Shown: positions 60,728 to 64,000 of the stretch, piece by piece
How positions within the stretch are numbered: position 1 is the stretch's first letter
Layout: every line of letters begins with the position of its first letter
DNA from: Umezawaea tangerina
Lineage (GTDB): Bacteria > Actinomycetota > Actinomycetes > Mycobacteriales > Pseudonocardiaceae
Assembly: GCF_003002815.1 (NCBI RefSeq)
Contig: NZ_PVTF01000001.1
Span: 496,001 to 560,000, forward strand
Length of the DNA stretch: 64,000 nt
Direction of reading: 5' to 3'
Made by a program: the position numbers and the translations under genes
Notes under the pieces: generated by a model
Database searches by the model: none
What the model was told of the DNA's origin: nothing
Seen by the model: only the letters and a program-made list of their open reading frames with translations

Positions 60728-60761
60728 CCGAAGAAGCGGACTCGCGGGCGAGGAGCGGTAC

Positions 60762-61769
60762 TTGGCACCCGGACAGCGCCGTCGGCGGCTCGTCGGGCTG
60801 GCCCTGCTGGTGCTCGCACTGGCCGCGGCCACCGTCGCGAGCATCGCCATCGGCTCCAAGGAGATAGCGCTCGACGGGGTGTGGCACGCCCTCACCGCGC
60901 CCACGGGCCTCGAGGACGACGTCGTCATCCGCGAGCTGCGCGTCCCGCGCACCCTGATCGGCATCGCGGTCGGCATCGCCCTCGGCGTCGGCGGAGCCCT
61001 CATGCAGGGCCACACCCGCAACCCGCTGGCCGACCCCGGCATCCTCGGCGTCACCCACGGCGCCTCCTTCGCCGTCGTCCTCGCGATCTTCACCCTCGGC
61101 ATCACCAGCCTCAGCTCCTACGTCTGGTTCGCCTTCCTCGGCGCGTTCGCCGCCAGCGCCGTCGTGTTCCTCCTCGGCTCCTCGGGCCGCGCGGGCCCGA
61201 CCCCGGTCACCCTCGCCCTCGCGGGCGCCGCCGTGAGCGCGCTGATGCACGGCCTGGTGTCCGCCCTCGTGCTACTGGACCGGCAGAGCCTCGACGCGTT
61301 CCGGTTCTGGCAGGTCGGTGCCGTCTCCGGCCGCGACCTCGGCGTGCTCCAGCAGGTCCTGCCGTTCCTGGTCGTCGGCCTGCTCCTCGCACTGGCCAAC
61401 GCGCCCGGCGTGAACGCGCTGGCGCTCGGCGAGGACGTGGCCCGCGCACTGGGCCAGCGGGTCGCGCGCACCAGGGTCGTCGGCATCGCCGCCATCACCC
61501 TGCTGGTCGGCGGCGCCGTCGCGGCGTGCGGCCCGATCGGCTTCCTCGGCCTGGTCGTCCCGCACGCGGCCCGCGCGGTCACCGGCCCCGACTACCGCTG
61601 GCTGCTGCCCTGCTCGGGCCTGCTCGGTGCCGCGCTGCTCCTCGTGGCGGACGTCCTGGGCCGGGTCGTGGCCCGGCCCGCGGAACTGGAGGTCGGCATC
61701 ATGATGGCGGTGTTCGGCGCGCCCTTCTTCATCGCGCTCGTGCGGCGCAAGAAGCTGGTGAAGCTGTGA
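60762..61769 (+). CDS. FecCD-family siderophore ABC permease (first)
   Basis: This membrane subunit has 335 residues and about 9-10 hydrophobic segments. LRVPRTLIGIAVGIALGVGGALMQGHTRNPLADPGILGV is the FecCD signature. ACGPIGFLGLVVPHAAR near 250 is the coupling helix that meets the ATPase. It imports ferric siderophore with the next two products. TTG start at 60762 with gaggag; the Arg-rich lead suits the positive-inside end. It is downstream of an iron box. Confidence 0.9.
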   Translation: MAPGQRRRRLVGLALLVLALAAATVASIAIGSKEIALDGVWHALTAPTGLEDDVVIRELRVPRTLIGIAVGIALGVGGALMQGHTRNPLADPGILGVTHGASFAVVLAIFTLGITSLSSYVWFAFLGAFAASAVVFLLGSSGRAGPTPVTLALAGAAVSALMHGLVSALVLLDRQSLDAFRFWQVGAVSGRDLGVLQQVLPFLVVGLLLALANAPGVNALALGEDVARALGQRVARTRVVGIAAITLLVGGAVAACGPIGFLGLVVPHAARAVTGPDYRWLLPCSGLLGAALLLVADVLGRVVARPAELEVGIMMAVFGAPFFIALVRRKKLVKL

Positions 61770-62851
61770 GCGCCGCGGTGGACGTCCCGGAGGCGGCGGT
61801 CGTGGAGGCGCGCAAGGGGCTGCGGCTCGGCCCGTTCTCCTGGCCGCTGCGCTGGCGGCCGTTGGTACTGGTGGTGGGCGGCCTCGTCTTGTTGGCGCTG
61901 GCCATGGCGGTGAACATCGGCCGGGGCGACTTCCCGCTCACGATCGGGCAGGTCCTCGACGTCCTGCTGGGCGGCGGCCGGACCAGCCACCGGTTCATCG
62001 TGCTGGACCTGCGACTGCCCCGGTCGCTGACGGCGGTGCTCGTCGGCGCGGCGCTGGCGCTGGCGGGCGCGATCTTCCAGGCCGTGGCGCGCAACCCGCT
62101 GGCCAGCCCCGACATCCTCGGGGTCACCTGGGGCGCCAGCGTCGGCGCGGTCTCGGTGATCACGTTCGGCGGGGTGCTGACCGGACCGGTGGCCGAGGTC
62201 GGCATCCCGGTCGCGGCGCTGGCCGGAGGGCTGTTCTTCGGGGTGCTCGTCTACGCGCTGGCGTGGCGCAAGGGCATCGAGGGCTTCCGGATGGTCCTGG
62301 TCGGGGTGGGGGTCGCGGCGATCGCGGGCAACCTGACCCAGTACCTGCTGACCGCGGGCGACGTGAACGACGCCGCCCGCGCGATGGTGTGGATCACCGG
62401 CAGCCTCAACGGCCGCGGGTGGGAGCACGTGGTGCCGGTGGGCGCGGCACTGGTGGTCCTGATGCCGGTCGCGTTCGTCTGCGCCCACGTGCTGGGGGCG
62501 CTCCAGTTCGGCGACGACACCGTGCGCGGACTCGGCGTGCGGCTGAACCCGGCGCGGAGCGTGCTGCTGCTGGTCGGGATCGCCCTGGCCTCGGTCGCCA
62601 CCGCCGCCGCGGGCCCGATCGCCTTCGTCGCGCTGGCGGCCCCGCAGATCGCCTCGCGGGTGGCGGCCACGGCCACCCCGCCGCTGCTCGGGTCGTCGGT
62701 GGTGGGCGGACTGTTGGTGGTGGTGTCGGACCTGGTCGCGCGGACCGCGTTCGGCGGGTTCGAGATGCCGGTCGGCGTCATCACGGCCGTGCTGGGCGCG
62801 CCCTACCTCATGTACCTGCTCGTTCGCGGCCGCCGGGAGGCACGGGTATGA
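61766..62851 (+). CDS. FecCD-family siderophore ABC permease (second)
   Basis: The partner membrane subunit has 361 residues with LRLPRSLTAVLVGAALALAGAIFQAVARNPLASPDILGV near residue 85 and AAAGPIAFVALAAPQIASR near 285 (coupling region). It has a longer N-terminus (about 30 residues) than the first permease. The GTG overlaps the first permease stop and the stop overlaps the ATPase start (ATGA). Two FecCD-type subunits form a heterodimer, as in FepD-FepG. Confidence 0.92.
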   Translation: MSAAVDVPEAAVVEARKGLRLGPFSWPLRWRPLVLVVGGLVLLALAMAVNIGRGDFPLTIGQVLDVLLGGGRTSHRFIVLDLRLPRSLTAVLVGAALALAGAIFQAVARNPLASPDILGVTWGASVGAVSVITFGGVLTGPVAEVGIPVAALAGGLFFGVLVYALAWRKGIEGFRMVLVGVGVAAIAGNLTQYLLTAGDVNDAARAMVWITGSLNGRGWEHVVPVGAALVVLMPVAFVCAHVLGALQFGDDTVRGLGVRLNPARSVLLLVGIALASVATAAAGPIAFVALAAPQIASRVAATATPPLLGSSVVGGLLVVVSDLVARTAFGGFEMPVGVITAVLGAPYLMYLLVRGRREARV

Positions 62852-63642
62852 CTGTTCGGCTGCAAGCCGCGGGGCTCACGGTCGGGTACGGCGACCGGAT
62901 GGTCGTCGACGGGCTCGACCTGGACATCATCGGCGGCACGGTCACCGCGGTGATCGGCCCCAACGGGTGCGGGAAGTCGACCCTGCTCAGGGCACTGGGC
63001 CGGTTGCTGCCCGCGCGCGGCGGAAGCGTGCTGCTCGACGGGAAGAAGATCGACGGGATCCCGACCCGCGAGGTGGCGAAGGTGCTGGGGATGCTCCCGC
63101 AGACCCCGCAGGCACCCGAAGGGCTGACCGTCGCGGACCTGGTGGCCCGCGGACGACAACCCCACCAGGCCTGGTACCGGCAGTGGTCCTCCGACGACGA
63201 GGCCGCGGTGGCCGAGGCGCTGCGGCTGACGGGGATGGACGAACTGGCCGAGCGGACGGTCGACGAGCTGTCCGGCGGGCAGCGGCAACGGGCCTGGATC
63301 TCGATGGCGCTGGCGCAGGGGACGTCGTTGCTGCTGCTGGACGAGCCGACGACGTACCTGGACCTCGCGCACCAGATCGACGTGCTGGACCTGGTGCAGA
63401 GACTGCACGGGGAGATGGGGCGGACGGTCGTGATGGTCCTGCACGACCTGAACCTGGCGGCGCGGTACGCGGAGCACCTGGTGGCGATGAAAGGTGGGCG
63501 GATCGTGGTGCAGGGGGAGCCGGGGGAGGTGCTGACGGAGGAGATGCTGCTGGAGGTGTTCGGGTTGGAGGCGAGGGTGGTGGCGGATCCGGTGTCGGGG
63601 ACGCCGCTGGTTGTGCCGATCGGGCATCGGCATCGGGTTTGA
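62848..63642 (+). CDS. Siderophore ABC transporter ATPase
   Basis: The 264-residue ATPase is FepC/FecE-type. Walker A GPNGCGKST lies near residue 37, Q-loop LPQTPQAPEGLTV near 85, signature LSGGQRQRAW near 137, Walker B LLLLDEPTTYLD near 157 and the switch His in VLHDLNLA near 192. All are intact. It drives the two permeases. No substrate-binding protein is in the window, so it may lie elsewhere or just beyond the right edge. Confidence 0.95.
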   Translation: MTVRLQAAGLTVGYGDRMVVDGLDLDIIGGTVTAVIGPNGCGKSTLLRALGRLLPARGGSVLLDGKKIDGIPTREVAKVLGMLPQTPQAPEGLTVADLVARGRQPHQAWYRQWSSDDEAAVAEALRLTGMDELAERTVDELSGGQRQRAWISMALAQGTSLLLLDEPTTYLDLAHQIDVLDLVQRLHGEMGRTVVMVLHDLNLAARYAEHLVAMKGGRIVVQGEPGEVLTEEMLLEVFGLEARVVADPVSGTPLVVPIGHRHRV

Positions 63643-63803
63643 GGGGCTGCCTCCGGTTGCGTTGTTCCCACCCCGTGCGAAGCCCGGCCCCCGGCACTCC
63701 TGCCGTGGTAAGCCTCGTTCCGGCCGTCCCACCCCTGGTGAAGTCCGGCCCCGGTCGTCCCACCCCTGTGCGAAGCCCGGCCCCCGGCGCGCGATTGTCT
63801 CAA
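63643..63803. repeat. Degenerate direct repeats downstream of the ABC operon
   Basis: At least three related units of the form TCCCACCCC(T)GTGCGAAGCCCGGCCCC occur at about 63665, 63727 and 63757, with imperfect ends. No gene overlaps them convincingly. They may be a family of intergenic repeats or the start of a decayed array. Confidence 0.5.
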
Positions 63804-63860
63804 TGCCCTGCCCCGCTTTGTCAAGACGATAAAGCCATCTTGACAAAGCGGGGCAGGGCA
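63804..63860. repeat. Perfect 23-bp inverted repeat with 11-base loop
   Basis: Arms 63804-63826 and 63838-63860 are exact reverse complements around an 11-base loop (63827-63837). The inner arm is TTTGTCAAGA/TCTTGACAAA. There is no T-run. It could be a strong terminator, a RNA-processing structure or a mobile repeat. Confidence 0.8.
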
Positions 63861-63889
63861 GGAGGGCGCTGTGTATCGGGGGCAGGGGT

Positions 63890-64000
63890 AGATCTGGCTT
63901 CGCCAGCATCGGGCTCCGCCCGACTCGGGCATCAGGCTTCGCCTGACCAGGCATCCTTGCTTCGCTGCGGACAAGGCCCCAGGCGCTCCGCGCCGGATGC
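63890..64000. repeat. Cluster of short hairpins at right edge
   Basis: Five small palindromes with TTCG/TCCG-type loops follow one another: ctggcttcgccag (from 63892), tcgggctccgcccga, tcaggcttcgcctga, ccttgcttcgctgcggacaagg and ggcgctccgcgcc. The array runs to the window end. No gene is seen here. Confidence 0.65.

Overview
The window is high-GC (roughly 70-plus percent by eye), densely packed chromosomal DNA with many GTG starts and ATGA/GTGA stop-start overlaps. An F420-dependent oxidoreductase, Lsr2, DUF397 and DUF5753 proteins, a fused MFS-thymidylate-kinase-like protein and the gene order all point to an actinobacterium. From memory the closest match is Pseudonocardiaceae (Saccharothrix, Lentzea or Actinosynnema-like). 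This is inference from gene content; no search was run.

The backbone follows the same order as the Mycobacterium tuberculosis stretch Rv3660c to Rv3597c. It runs ssd-tadA-tadB-tadC-DUF4244-tadE-tadE-like (1-5.2 kb), then the DEAH-type helicase (6.1-8.5 kb), topA (13.2-16 kb) and holB (18.6-19.8 kb). It continues with ppa-dacB-DUF2342-tilS-hpt (35.2-40.5 kb), ftsH-folE-folP-folB-folK-DUF3180-DUF6779 (43-50.5 kb), DUF2520-panC-panD-coaX (55.4-58.5 kb) and lsr2 (60.1 kb).

Several blocks are inserted into this backbone. They are: a primase-polymerase-like gene next to the Tad locus; an H+-pyrophosphatase and two paralogous lipoproteins; an MFS/thymidylate-kinase-like fusion; a decayed helicase-like remnant; a divergent kdu/GH88 uronate-catabolism cluster under an IclR regulator (21.2-26.5 kb); and a surface protein with an acidic repeat tail. 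Further inserts are a tRNA-Thr, two nuclease-like/Excalibur lipoproteins, a MarR-DHA2 efflux pair, a VWA protein, an XRE/DUF397 pair, and a reverse-strand cluster holding an orphan NuoD-like protein and a MidA-type methyltransferase. A siderophore-type ABC importer behind a probable iron box, then a repeat-rich stretch, closes the window.

Functional modules visible are type IV (Tad) pilus-like secretion, DNA topology and replication (topA, holB, helicase), pyrophosphate hydrolysis (soluble Ppa and membrane HppA), cell-wall trimming (DacB), folate synthesis, pantothenate/CoA synthesis, tRNA lysidinylation, purine salvage, membrane proteolysis, unsaturated-uronate catabolism and iron uptake. 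A recurring theme is recognisable folds that have lost catalytic residues (prim-pol, thymidylate kinase, SNase, quinone site of NuoD). Several orthologue-like proteins also carry low-complexity repeat extensions. No CRISPR array, rRNA, integrase or insertion sequence was found.
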